Origin: Chrysomallon squamiferum | Lineage: Eukaryota > Mollusca > Gastropoda > Neomphalida > Peltospiridae | Direction: 5' to 3' | DNA length: 64,000 nucleotides | Assembly (NCBI GenBank): GCA_012295275.1 | Contig: CM022668.1 | Location: 11,201,522 to 11,265,521 of the forward strand | Shown here: positions 12,194 to 24,166 of the stretch, in pieces | Layout: the number at the start of each line of letters is the position of its first letter | How positions within the stretch are numbered: position 1 is the first letter of the stretch | Notes under the pieces: generated by a model | What the model was told of the DNA's origin: nothing | Databases searched by the model: none | Seen by the model: only the letters and a program-made list of their open reading frames with translations | Translations under genes and position numbers: made by a program

Positions 12194-12325
12194 AAAGTCA
12201 TGACACATCAAAATGGAAGTAATTCCACGGCGACAGGGACGATGGGATTGATTGACGGAAAACAGAATTACAAACGAAATCAAAATGAAGAGAAAAGCAG
12301 CAGTGTGTTTGGCAGCAGACTTTGG
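12194..12325 (+). CDS. candidate N-terminal coding exon of the Spatzle-like gene
   Basis: A good pyrimidine-rich acceptor (tttgttttag) is followed by an ATG at 12200 and 42 open codons, MTHQNGSNSTATG to VFGSRLW, ending at a weaker donor (TGG|GTACAT). It ends in phase 0. The next exon begins exactly with an ATG in phase 0 (13119), so joining them would put a ~42-residue hydrophilic, basic N-terminus in front of the hydrophobic segment and make a signal-anchor instead of a cleaved signal peptide. If not used, the region is intergenic or untranslated. Support is limited to splice signals and phase. Confidence 0.35.
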
Positions 12326-12464
12326 GTACATAGTTACGCATCAGTTATAAAAAAAAACAATAAAAAAAACTTTTCTTCAACTGAGCTGAAAAGAAAATCA
12401 TTTTCTGTATCTGTCTTTTATTCATGTTTATATATATACAGATTTACAGATACTGCGCAGCATG

Positions 12465-13110
12465 TTCCATATCTCTTATACACGCTTTCACATTTACTGA
12501 TCCTGCGTACTATTTTCAGTATATATCTCTTATCCACGTTTTCAATATATACTGATCCTACGTACTATTTTCTGTATCTATCTCTTATCCACGTTTTCAA
12601 TATATACTGATCCTACGTACTATTGTCTGTATCTTTCTCTTATCTACGTTTTCATATTTTCTGATCCTACGTACTATTTTCTGTATCTATCTCTTATTCA
12701 CTTTTTCATATTTACTGATCCTACGTACTATTTTCTGTATCTCTCTCTTATCTACGTTTTCATATTTACTGATCCTACGTACTATTTTCTGTATCTATAT
12801 CTTGTCCACGCTTTCATATTCACTGATCCTGCTTACTATTTTCTGTTTTATTTCTTATCCACGCTTTCATATTTATTAATCATGTGTGCCAGTTTTCTCT
12901 ATCTCTTATTCACGCTTACATATTTACTGATCCTGCGTACGTTTTTCTGTCTTTATCATGTGTTGTTGCGCAACACTTTTTCTACCTCATTCACGTTTAC
13001 ATATTCACTGATCCTGCATATCATTTTCCTTATCTCTTATTTATGCTTTCGCATTTACTTATCCTGCGTACTGTTTTTTGTGTCTACCTCTCGAACACGT
13101 TTTTATGTTT
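12465..13110. repeat. ~58-bp minisatellite next to the Spatzle-like exon 1 acceptor
   Basis: About ten copies of a unit containing ctcttatccacgttttca, tttactgatcctacg and tactattttctgtat run up to the acceptor at 13118. The last, most diverged copy appears to include the acceptor and the first exon bases: tttatttgcagatgattctg aligns loosely with tatttactgatcctacgt. Frames through the array are repeat translations. Confidence 0.85.
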
Positions 13111-13118
13111 ATTTGCAG

Positions 13119-13189
13119 ATGATTCTGTCAGTTATCTTTATCTTAACAAGTTTAACTTTAGTCGGCCTGCTGCTGTGGCGTGAATTTGG
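13119..13189 (+). CDS. Spatzle-like exon 1, hydrophobic segment
   Basis: Acceptor tttatttgcag lies directly before the ATG; donor GTAAGT; 71 nt, ends in phase 2. It encodes the signal peptide or signal-anchor. An ATG sitting exactly on an acceptor implies an upstream exon, either untranslated or coding (candidate 12194-12325). Confidence 0.75.
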
Positions 13190-15434
13190 GTAAGTGTAAC
13201 AACAACAACAACGACAACAACAACAAAACAACAAAACAAAAACAAACACAACAACAAAAAAACAACAAAAAAACAACAACAGAAACAACAACAGTAATAA
13301 TAATAGTAATATTTTAAATAATAATAATAATTATTATTATCATTATCATCATCACCATCATCATTAGAACAGCACTAATAGAAGTACGATGCAGTATTGC
13401 AGTAGGAGTAGTAATACTAGAAATTTTAGAGGTGATTGTAATAGTAGCTGAAGTTTTCGCAGCTGTAGTAGTAGCTAGATGCAGTTGTGTTAGCGGTAGC
13501 AGTAGCAGTTGCCAGAGTTAATGAGAAGTTTATGTTTCTTTCAGAGTACGGAGAGAGACGAAACGTGATGTGCTTGCACTGTTTCCCAGTTTGTTTCGGA
13601 CACAAGAGGAGCAGCAGAATTACGCAGCACGAGTGTTTAAAATACAACGAGAGGAAATGAAGTTTATAAACAAATCTGTTATCACCAATGAGTCGTGTAA
13701 TTTTCAATGCCGACCGTTGAAAGGAGAATTTCTTGAAAACACAACGACATCCGAAAAACGTCCGAAGCGAGCAGTGTCCTCTGGTGCAAGATCGGGGTTA
13801 ACGTACCACGCTTGCTGTATCTCGTGAGTACCTGTGTGTCACTTCCGCTGTGTATCAGCACGTTTGTCTGCCAGGTGTATGAATGTTTATCTGTTTGAAT
13901 GTTTATGTATGTATGTATGTATGTATGTATGTATGTATGTATGTATGTATGTATGTATGTATCTATGTATGTATGCATGTATCTATGTATGTACGTATAG
14001 ATGCATGTATTTACGAGTGCATGTTTGTGTTTTGCGAATGTTTATGCATGTCTGTACATATTTGTAAATGTTTGTGTGTTTGCGTGAGTGTGTAAATGTA
14101 TGATTTGTACTTTTATGTAAATATGCATCGGCAGTGTTTGAATTTTACCACGGCACTAATAGCAAGTGCAGTGGTTGCCCTCCAAATCAGATTTAGTGGT
14201 TAAAATCTGAACGATCCCCACGGCAATAAAACACCTTGTTTGCCTCTATGCCCTAACCGCAAATCTCACTGAAACACTGACCATGTTGAATAACAACTAA
14301 GTTAGGTATCTATTTGCTTAAACTGCAAATGCCACAATTAATTTCGAAGGATATATCAAAATAAAATTAATAAATAGAAAACTGTTCCTTTCTTAAAAAT
14401 ATGTTCAAATACATTCTGTTCATTCTTTCCTGTTGTCATCGGATGACTGACATGGATATTCAACCATTAACTTTATATCCAGGTGATGGGCCTAATTTAA
14501 TGAAAGTGTTAATTTATTCTATTTTTCTGCAACTCAAAGTCGAAGTCTTCAACTTCAAAAAAGACCCAAACGCTTTTCCGTAAAAAAAAATTAAAATTCT
14601 ATCCCTGCTTTTGTGCCATTGAGTTAATGTTTATATGTTTGTGTAATATAAATATCACTTCTTATTATTAAAATTGTTGTATTCTTCATTTTCTTCTTCG
14701 TTATTCTTTCTTTCGTTCTTTCTTTCTTTTTCTTTAATTAATTTTATTTTATAAATTTCCAGGGAAACAAAGTTTATATCACCCAATCGTCTTGAAAATA
14801 TTTTCGGAATTTCTCGGAACATTGTTCAGTTTAAAGACAAGAGACAGTTTTTCCAGATCCAGGAATGCAGGTGAAATGTTATGTTTAGTATCGACTGACG
14901 ACACGATCTCATGACGATATATTTAGTTTTAGAAAGAAAACTCAAATACCACAATTAAAGTAATTTTCCATTTTTTGGCTTTTAATTCTCGAAACCAGAT
15001 ATCATTAACACATAATATTTGTGGAAACCTCTACAAGATAATTATATTTATTATTATTATTATTCTACTTTATTGTTTGCAAAGTTTATCCTTCTAGACA
15101 TGACAGTATTTTTAATTACAAATCACTGAGTTGCTTTTATCATCATCATAATCCTATTATTATTTATTTTTTTTTTTTTTTTTACAGTCAAGCACGAAAT
15201 TGCTATGGTTGCAGTTGCGCCTCTACGGTTCAGTTCATATCAGCTGTGGTTGAAAACGAGGCAGCTGTTAGCGATGATGACATGTACATGCTGGACATAG
15301 TGAAGGTTTCAGGATGTTGTAAATGCATCAACAGACAGTTCGATAAGAAACGCAAGAGATCTGTACTGAATAATAAAAGGTTCTGGACAAAATGGACACA
15401 TTTTGTTAAACACGAATTTAAGACTCGCCAGTGA
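13119..15434 (+). CDS. Spatzle/neurotrophin-like cystine-knot cytokine precursor
   Basis: Four exons (13119-13189, 13545-13823, 14763-14870, 15188-15434) splice in matching phases into 234 residues. Residues 1-20 are hydrophobic (MILSVIFILTSLTLVGLLLW), a signal peptide or anchor. A propeptide with N-X-S/T sites at 72 and 89 ends at a furin-type site, RPKR (96-99). The mature part has cysteines at 114, 115, 152, 158, 161, 163, 196, 197 and 199. The QFFQIQEC block and the closing VSGCCKCI match the spacing and sequence of the Spatzle cystine knot (QIEEC ... IPSCCKC in the insect ligand), and the IVQ segment before it also fits. Spatzle-family ligands bind Toll receptors and are related to neurotrophins; receptor and role here are unknown. 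A basic tail (200-234) holds a second KKRKR site. IL-17 was considered, but the CCKC ending fits Spatzle better. Confidence 0.8.
13545..13823 (+). CDS. Spatzle-like exon 2, propeptide and convertase site
   Basis: Acceptor tttctttcag, donor GTGAGT; 279 nt. It encodes the propeptide (VRRETKRDVLALFPSLF onward), a CNFQC pair, the RPKR cleavage site and the first mature residues to YHACCIS. Confidence 0.85.
13824..14762. other. intron 2 of the Spatzle-like gene
   Basis: Holds an (ATGT)n microsatellite at about 13903-13962, a perfect 8-bp inverted repeat (tcagattt ... aaatctga, 14187-14210), and T-rich sequence before the acceptor. No coding content recognised. Confidence 0.6.
13903..13962. repeat. 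(ATGT)n microsatellite
   Basis: About fifteen atgt units followed by degenerate ones. Confidence 0.97.
14763..14870 (+). CDS. Spatzle-like exon 3
   Basis: Acceptor aaatttccag, donor GTGAAA; 108 nt. It encodes SETKFISPNRLENIFGISRN and then IVQFKDKRQFFQIQEC, the strand containing a core knot cysteine. Confidence 0.85.
15188..15434 (+). CDS. Spatzle-like exon 4, knot C-terminus and stop
   Basis: Acceptor is a long T run ending tttacag; TGA at 15432-15434. It encodes NCYGCSC, the β-strand region, SGCCKCI and a basic tail with KKRKR. Confidence 0.85.
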
Positions 15435-15539
15435 TTCTGATAGTCAGCGTCACTTAAACTGATTTCAAAATGTATCCTCGGTGACCAACCGACAAAATCT
15501 GATTTGTTTCATTATTATGAGCTGTTAATCTTTCCTAAT

Positions 15540-15545
15540 AATAAA
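15540..15545 (+). terminator. poly(A) signal AATAAA for the Spatzle-like gene
   Basis: The first AATAAA after the stop codon, ~105 bases downstream. AT-rich surroundings make chance occurrences common. Confidence 0.45.
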
Positions 15546-15792
15546 GTATGATGATAATAAGTCCGTTAGAATGTTTGGGAGGTAAATAACATACACATAC
15601 AAACAAACACACACACAAACATACAGACCAACACAGACAGACACACATACACACACACGCACACACTAGTTTATACATAATAACATGAGTGAAATAGCAG
15701 TAATAACATCGTTGAGACAAAAAGGAAAACATTTTCTTTTTAAATATCGTCTACTGAATTTACCGCATACTTAGTGCATTCAAGAATAACGA

Positions 15793-15798
<6 letters not shown>

Positions 15799-15863
<65 letters not shown>
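15799..15863. repeat. (AAT)n microsatellite
   Basis: About twenty aat triplets. Confidence 0.97.
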
Positions 15864-15964
15864 GTAAAAAGATAAATAAATAAAAAGGGAAAAAATTACA
15901 GTATCATTCAATGCTGTACTTTATTGTTAGAAAAGATTAATGGTATGACTAATAAAGGAGCTGC

Positions 15965-16060
15965 GTGTGGATGCTGATTAGAAGAAAGTGATTGCTTAGT
16001 GTTTGTGATGCAACTGAAAATCCAGTGCAGTTCCATTGTATTGTTATTATTATTGTTATT
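15965..16060. repeat. dispersed ~80-bp repeat, copy 2, with ATT tail
   Basis: Second copy of the element at 6521-6633, sharing tagaagaaagtgattgc and a ttccattgtatt-like end that runs into ATT repeats. Same orientation, ~9.4 kb away. Confidence 0.65.
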
Positions 16061-16187
16061 ATTATTATCATCATCATCATGATCATCATGATCATCATCA
16101 TCATTATTATTATTTATTATTATTATATTATTATTATTTTTATTATTATTTTATGACTTATCTTATTTTTAATCATTGTTTATTTTG

Positions 16188-16230
<43 letters not shown>

Positions 16231-16233
16231 TGT
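16188..16233. repeat. (GT)n microsatellite
   Basis: A run of gt dinucleotides with one interruption. Confidence 0.95.
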
Positions 16234-16467
16234 GCTGGCTCGTTTATCCAGATCAGACGTGCAGGCATGTCTTTATAAAATATGTATTTCTTAAAAAATC
16301 AATAATTCTTCCTAATTTTATGTCTTAATTATATGTTTGAATGTGCATTTGTACCAAAATTAAATTAATAATAATAGCAATAACATTTGTTGTTTTGTTT
16401 TATTTATTTATTTGCTTTCTTACTTACTTGAATTATTATTATTGTTATCATCAACACAACTAATTGC

Positions 16468-16475
16468 TGACGTCA
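16468..16475. promoter_or_regulatory. palindromic CRE-like TGACGTCA
   Basis: A perfect TGACGTCA (CREB/ATF core) ~0.95 kb upstream of the CASD1 start codon and ~1 kb after the Spatzle-like stop. Function is inferred from the motif only. Confidence 0.25.
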
Positions 16476-17027
16476 CTAATTAGTAAGGCGTGGCTAGAGC
16501 TATGTGTGCCGATATGCTTACAACTTTTTATCCTCGGCAAAACAGAACTTCATTTAAAGTATAAAGGTTTGTAAAGATTTGAATATTATAATAAATAAAT
16601 TAGAATTTAACGTTAAAAAAAATTTCTACTAAATGTTTAAAAATAAAATATAATATAAACTTAGTTAAAATTATTTATTTTCTGCCAGCTGTATCAAAAA
16701 AAATAAAAAAATAAATAAATAAATAAATAAATAAAAAAAAATACAACAAAAAAACAACAACCAAACACTCCTTTGTGTGCCCCTGTTGTAATTCTAATCT
16801 TAGTAATATCTGCCGCTAGTAAAGTAGTGTTTTGATTCCTCTTCATTCTCACTATTCAATTTAATTACGTTTTTTATAATGTCAGTTTTATTTTATTTCA
16901 TTTTCGTATTTTTTTTTTTTTTTGGTATAAGTGATAACTGTCCGAACTCAGATATCAGCAACATCAGCCAAAACAACGATAAAAGCAACAACAACAAAAC
17001 CCCAAAACAAATCTACAACTGCTGCTC

Positions 17028-17029
<2 letters not shown>

Positions 17030-17062
<33 letters not shown>
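17030..17062. repeat. (CTA)n microsatellite
   Basis: A run of cta triplets passing into AAT triplets. Confidence 0.95.
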
Positions 17063-17063
<1 letters not shown>

Positions 17064-17290
17064 ATAATAATAATAATAATAACAATAATAATAATAATTA
17101 TAGATAGAGATAGATAGAAACAAACAAACAAACAAAAGAACCAAACAAATATGATTTTTTTATAAAATAATCCTTTCAAAGAAAAAGTAAACAAATATCT
17201 CAATAACAATTTACAGGATTGTTAGACTGGAAGAATACAAAGAAGCCTGAGAATATATATTTTAATTTAACACTGAATTTATGTTCGACC

Positions 17291-17424
17291 ATTTCAGATC
17301 TATTTCATGTACAATTTTAATGCATTGGTGCGCCACGACATAGTCGGAAATTTACTACGTTTTTAGGGCGGTGGTGCTCCTACGAATGTCGTAGAGATAT
17401 CTCCACAAACTAACAATGGCGGAC
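17291..17424 (+). promoter_or_regulatory. CASD1: probable CASD1 promoter/5' UTR with YY1-like start context
   Basis: Locally less AT-rich sequence directly before the CASD1 start codon. The start context AACAATGGCGGAC is both a good Kozak context and close to the YY1 consensus AANATGGCGGC, a pattern common at starts of housekeeping genes. The transcription start is not defined. Confidence 0.35.
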
Positions 17425-17542
17425 AGGTCTAGTTCCGCTCATGAGATAACATATTACTTAAATGTTGAAAATGCAAAATTGCTAGCGTTAATAATGGTAA
17501 CAAGTTTCATTGCCTACCATAGTATAATTCATTTACAATATG
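17416..17542 (+). CDS. CASD1: CASD1 exon 1
   Basis: Start codon; encodes [20 protein letters not shown], the first membrane segment and HLQYG; donor GTAAGT, phase 1. Confidence 0.93.
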
Positions 17543-18623
17543 GTAAGTTTATAGAAAAGTTTTTACGGTCTTCCTGATCATATTTGTTGCTATGGTTAAT
17601 CGTCAAAATGACTAATCATTATGATGTATGATGATGATGTACTAATGATTTCTAATCAACCAGTGAACTATAACTATTATTAGTATCAACTAGTATAAGT
17701 CTGCATCACAGTTTGTAGCTGTCATAAGCTGAAATTAGTCTAACAGGGAAATATCATTTTATCCAGATTACATTGGCAGTATTTATATAATACATTTTTT
17801 GTTTATTTTAAATATTATTTTTAATTCAAATTATCACTTATTGTGCATCATCTGTATGCAAAAAAAAACCAACCAAACAAACAAACAAACAAACAAACAA
17901 ACAAAAAAACAAAACAACAACAACAAAGAACAACAGAAAAACAAAACAAAAAACAAACACTAAAACACTGCAGATTAAAACGACACCAAGACTGAACATT
18001 GACAGAAATGATATAATAACAAAAGAAGTCATGAATTATTTACCTAAATAAAATATGCTTGCATTTTTTCGTCTATATAGAAACTGATTTGGCAACATAA
18101 AAATTCATATAGTTTTAAAGCATTAAACGGTTTAAACCACAAAAGAATGAGTTTTAGAGCCGTACTGTTATGAAGCATATTGCTAAAACTCATGAATTTT
18201 TATTCATTAAAGGGACTAATTAGCAATACAAATTAGTACGAGATCACATGGTTACACTGCCCAATCATCAAACATGTCTTTAACTCTAAGCATAACCTGC
18301 ATATATTATATATTGATTCTCCATAGTATATCTACATGATTATGATAATTTATGTTGTTTAAAATCATCTGTTTTGTTGATTGAGGTTTCTGAAATGAAT
18401 ATTGTTAACCCTGACAACTGATGTTAAAATTAAAATTATTTTATTGGAAATATTTCTGATTTGACCACCGTGTGTACTACCTTTTTTTTTTTTTTTTTTT
18501 TTTTATTTATTTAAATTTATTTATTTATTTATTTATTTATTCATATATTAACTTTTTTTTTTTTTCTTTCTACTTGTTTTTTTTTTTTTTTTTTTTCCTT
18601 ATATCAATGTATGTGTTTTATTT

Positions 18624-18666
<43 letters not shown>

Positions 18667-21600
18667 TTCTTTTTCTTATTTCTTTTTTGTTTTTTTGTCT
18701 GAATAATTTTTCCATGGTTACACAATTCTTAAATATTTCCGGGTGTAATTGAATTATCTCATATACTTAATATTACTAATATTGAAAGAGAATAAACTTG
18801 GCAGATATAGTGTTTAATAGCAGATGTATTTGAATACAAAGGAATATTGATCTACAAAACTAGTGTTTAAAATAGCAGGTATATTTGTTATGTTGTACAA
18901 ACAAGTATTGATTACAAAACTAGTCATTAATAGGATGTGTTGGAAATGATAAATAAAACATATTGTTAAGACAAAGATATAGTTAATGATTGCAGATCTG
19001 TATAATGTAATTACATATTTTAAAGTGAAACAGACATTTATTTACAAAACACAGAACTTCATTACAGCATAAAAATTATAATTTATTTTATACTGAAAAT
19101 GCCCCATGGTATGTACATTTCAAGATTTTCTGTTGTTGTTTGTATATAAACCTCTGTTTTTGTCACACATTCTTCACTAATTAGTAAAAATCATAATTTT
19201 ATTGTTGGTTCAATTGTTTTCACCTAAAGCAGTCAACCAGTAGCATCATGATGATTGATGAAGATAAGTTTCTTTTGTTTGTTTTTTAATATGATACCCT
19301 GATACACATCATTCATTACATTCCTCAACACAAAACAACTGACTATCAAATCAAATTTGTTCTGTTGTGTCTGGTATCAAAATGTTAATACCCGAACTGT
19401 AATTTTTTTAAGGAAATGATTCCTGTGAATGGTTGCTTAGTGATGGGAGGTTTCCTGGTTACAATACCTGGCAACCGTATGGCTGTATGATGCACAAGTA
19501 TACAAAAAGGTAAATTACGTATGTAGTGTTTATGTGTGTGTGGTGTTTGGATCTGTTTTGTTCATGTGTTTATATCATAATATTAAAAGTTTGGTGTGTT
19601 TGTGAGTGTGTGTGTGTCTGTGCATGTTAGTGTATTAATACTGTAAAGTTTGGGGTATATGTGTGTTTGTCTGCAGTGTGTTTTATGTTTATATTTGTGT
19701 GACTTGTGTCAGTGTTCCATAAATTAATGTTTATACTTTAACACCTTACAAGACTTGATGTGATGGTTTTTTAGTGTTTTATTTTCTTTTCTTTTTATTA
19801 TGATGTACTATTAATAAAACTTATTACTGGTGGCAGAAGTATCCCCCAGCATGAAAGAAAGCTAAAAATGAAAAAAAAATAAAAAATAATTTTAAAATGT
19901 TCTTAATTTTATAGGAGGATATTTGAAATTTGTATAAGTTATAATGCAGACTTCCAAAAAAAATTAAATTCTGTTCATTCTTAGAGGAAAAAAGAACTAC
20001 TATGCATTACATAAATTTTAATATTGTGTCTATATTTATATGTTTATTCCTGTTTAATAAACTTATAAATGTTTATGTTTCATATATAAACATATTTTTA
20101 TTATAAAAAAAAAAGGACAAAACTATTGTGGATTTATATTTTCATTAAATAAATAAATAAAACCACTTCCTGCTGTATTTACAGTGATGCGAGGATGTGC
20201 ATGCACTACATATCATACTGGGGAGGACGTAATCATATAACATTCCTTGGTGACTCGCGAGTTCGTCAGCTGTACTTTGAGTTCATTAACCTGATCAGTG
20301 ACAAGGAGGTGAAGAACAATAAAACTCAGAGAGACATTCACTTCCAGGATGAGCAGATCAGTGCCCGAGTGGTTTGTATCTGAATATAACTGTATTAAAA
20401 TACTTTATACACTTCTGAATCTAGCCTTTTTTTTAAAAATAATATAACTTTATGTAACAGCTTTATACTGTTCAGTTGTTTGTATCTGAACATAATTTTA
20501 TTTAAAATACTTTATAAAGTTAGGTTGTTTTGTATCTGAATATGACTATTTAAAGTTTAATAAAATATTATAACTGTTTAAAATACTATAACTTTCTTTA
20601 AAATACAATAACTTTGTTTCAGTACAATTCAGAGATTAGTTTTGGAACGTAATTTTTTAAATAATACTTTAAAGTTTATGCAGTTCAGTAATCAATATCG
20701 GAATGAACTTTATTTAAAATAGTTTTTCCATTCAATGATTAGTATAAAGAACTATGTATATATATGTACATTTTAAACAATGCATCAAAAATAATTGATA
20801 CAGAAGGACACTTTTTACATTTAAAATGTTGAAATGTTTTTCAGGACTTTCTATGGCATCCAATGGTGAACATTTCAATGTATTATGTGTACAAAAACTG
20901 GCTGCTTAGTGAGCCAGGAACCAGACCAAACCTTGTAGTCACAGGAAGCGCTTTGGTAAGATTTTATTATTACACAGACAACCAGTACATTTCTTGTTAT
21001 TGTCATCTTCACACTGATAGTGAAGAAAGTTTAAAAGAAAAGTTAAAAAATAAAAAGTAAAGGCAAAATGAAACCTCAGAGTAGGTACCGGCAGCCTAGC
21101 CGATATAATTGGTCGAAGCTGTTAAAAGTTCAGATTTTGTCCATTTTCCTCCACTCCCAAATCCCTTCTATAAATCCTACCATTAAAAAAATACATGTAA
21201 CTAAAGATCTTTGTGTGCTCTTTTAAATGGTGTTGTTGTTCTTGTTGCATGTTAAATGAGTTCTTTGTACGAGAGTGTTAAACACAGTGGGGGTAAACAA
21301 ACTTCGGTGCCAGTGGTCAGCAATTAACAGCGTGGAGTAAAACCCTAAAATAGGGTCTCTCTCCAAACGCCTGGCTTGTTTTTGCCAAAATGGCTTCATT
21401 GTTATTTTTAGCACAGCAAGGAGGGTCAAAGTTCAATCTTTCTAACAGTGTGGATGTCGTTGCTGGCAATCGCTTATATCAAAAGTTGTGTCCAAAAATG
21501 TACTTTTTCATGCCTTCAAACCAATTTTGAAAAAAACGGGCTGAAAATAAAACCTATGTTCACGGGATCAACTGAAAGATCATTCAATTACCTTTCAAAC

Positions 21601-24109
21601 AATGTGTGACACTATGGTGTGTCTTCTTTGGCGAAAACAAGCTCCGCGCTTGAACATAGCATGTGCTTAGTGAAATCGCCATTACGTTACGTTTTTTACA
21701 GAACGAAATCGCCATACAGCTAGAAAGGTCTGGCACTGTTTAAAATGATTATATTTATATGTTGTTTATATTTTTAATAACTTGTTGGTTGTTTGTTTTT
21801 CTTCAGTGTTCCTACTTTTAGCGTAAACATTATAGCACATGCATAGCAAAATTGCACTCTGAAATAAACAAATTAACATTGTTTTGCCGATTACTATCTT
21901 CAGTTTAAAACCGTCAGTTATTTTGCTTTCAAAATTCTTGTGATAAACGTCGAATTAAGAAGTGATAAATATTGAATTAAGAAGCATAAACATATCAAAC
22001 TATACAACATAATAGAACAATGTATTCAGAGGTAATAATGGAATGCTGAATAAAAATCTAATCACTTTTTTTAAAATATAAAATCATAAATTGATCAGTT
22101 TTAAAACATTATTTTTGCTTGTTGATAACCTCTATCAGAGAAAATTTCAACAATGGTCAGATGATATGTAACTTTTGTTTGCTGTCAAATCACAGCAAGT
22201 ACAAAGCTAAGAAAATTTTTTTTATATTTGCTTCAAATGACAGACTTATAACACCTGTGTCATTAATTGCCTCTAGTCTCATGATTACATACATTTTGTT
22301 GTCCCTGATTAATACCTGCAACACCTTTCTGGTGTTGACTCAAAGGATTAGCTGAGTTTATGTATTGCAAAGGATTATGGTTAAACATCAAATGCTTGTA
22401 GACCTTTTAAGTAACATTTTATATATATATGATATATACACATCACAATATCTTAATTTATTACTACCAATTATTTAATAGAATGAAAATTGAAGCTGCT
22501 TATGTAAATAAAGTTGTGCTGTTCTATATAAATTGAAAAGTTAATTTTTTTTTTTATTGGCTTTTCAGAATTTTTTAAAACTTTTTTATTACAAATGTCA
22601 TTTGAAAGATCTTGATAAATAGTTCACAACACAAGTTGAATTTGTCAAATTTGTCTATTTGAACTTTTAGTCATTCTGCCGTGTGTCATTTTGAAGATGT
22701 TGGCATGTTCAGCATGTTATTGTGAACAGACATACAAATATACAGGTCTGAAAAAACTGAGCTCATTTAGCAAGTTGGTCCCATCATTCTTGTTGATTTA
22801 GGGCCTTTTGTGTCAATTACTTTTCAAACTACCATTGGCCAAAGTAGCCCTTTCTGCTAATTAGCCAAAATAGGGCTAAAAAACAACCAAATACCCGTCG
22901 TACCAATTCGCATATATCTTCTTAACCGCTGGAGATACAGTCATATTTTTTTGTGTGTTTTCATTCTTTTTGCTACAGGTTTCATTATGTGCTATTATGT
23001 GAAATTAAAGTCAGAAAAAAATTGCCTGCCAGTACCTACTCAGAGAAAAAAAAAAGAAGTAAACTAAGAAAAAACATATAAGAAATAGCATGAACCAAAT
23101 GTTGTTTTGTTTGTTGGGTTTTTTGTATTTATTGGTTCTTTTCATTAAATTTAAATTAATTTCTAATTAAAGCAATAATCAGACCATGTTTGAATCTTCT
23201 CTTGCGAATAGAAATTATGGTTTACTAATCCACCAAAACATACCAAAGAAGTAATACAAAATATATAAATTTAAAATAATGAAATAATATAATAAATATA
23301 AATATTTTATTTCATGGAGAAACATTTTATATCTTTTTTTTTTGGTAAACATATATTGATCAGTGTCCATGTTAAGTGTTGTGATGAGTATTAAGCATCA
23401 CATAAAGTGCACAGCAGCCACAACATTAAAAATAAACAAAAATACAATAGAGTGAAGATAAACTATTTAACTAATTTTTCAGTGGTGTATCAAAATAAAC
23501 AATGGCAGTGAAGAGGCATTGGAGAACTATAAAGGTGAATGTTTAAACTTTATTTTATTTAAATTTTAAATGTTTAAGCCATCTGACAGCAGAATTCTTT
23601 GATTTAACATTTTATATTAGTTCTTTATGTTTAAAAGATTTTTAAAAAGAACTAATATTTTTCTTCTTTATTAACTTACATTTTTATAATTATTTTAAAA
23701 TAATTAATTATATGGCGACTTCTCTGTTAATGTATGTATGTAATTGCAGTAAACCTAACCACCATTGTACGCTACATCAATAAACTCAAACAGTCGACAA
23801 AAATTCTCTGGACCTTACAAGGTAAGTTTTTATTTCACAAAATATATAGGACTTCATTCAAAGTTTGGCTTTACATTTTAAGGAGTTTGTCATGCTAACA
23901 ACACTATTACATCAATACCAACACAGATCTTCAAAATGTAAATTCCAACCTTGGTCATGCTAAATGTTTCTTGCCTTCTGGATTATTGTTTGCATCATAA
24001 AGTGTTTTAAATTTAATAAATATTTCAATAAGATTATAAAACAATGATATTTCCACTGTTCCTGTTTGATTCTGGATGGCAGTCAGAAGAATAAATCACA
24101 GAGAATGTG

Positions 24110-24166
<57 letters not shown>

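Larger units (their letters stand above)
15546..17290. other. intergenic region between the Spatzle-like gene and CASD1
   Basis: Contains AAT, GT, TTTA and CTA microsatellites, one dispersed repeat copy and a CRE-like palindrome. No coding exon recognised. Confidence 0.55.

Noticed and set aside
14187-14210. Perfect 8-bp inverted repeat tcagattt/aaatctga as a structured RNA or SINE end
   Set aside because: A single short hairpin in an intron with no second copy seen and no flanking hallmarks.
13119-15434. IL-17 family identity
   Set aside because: IL-17 also ends in a CxC-type motif, but the QIQEC block, the GCCKC ending and the furin site before a short knot domain fit Spatzle better.
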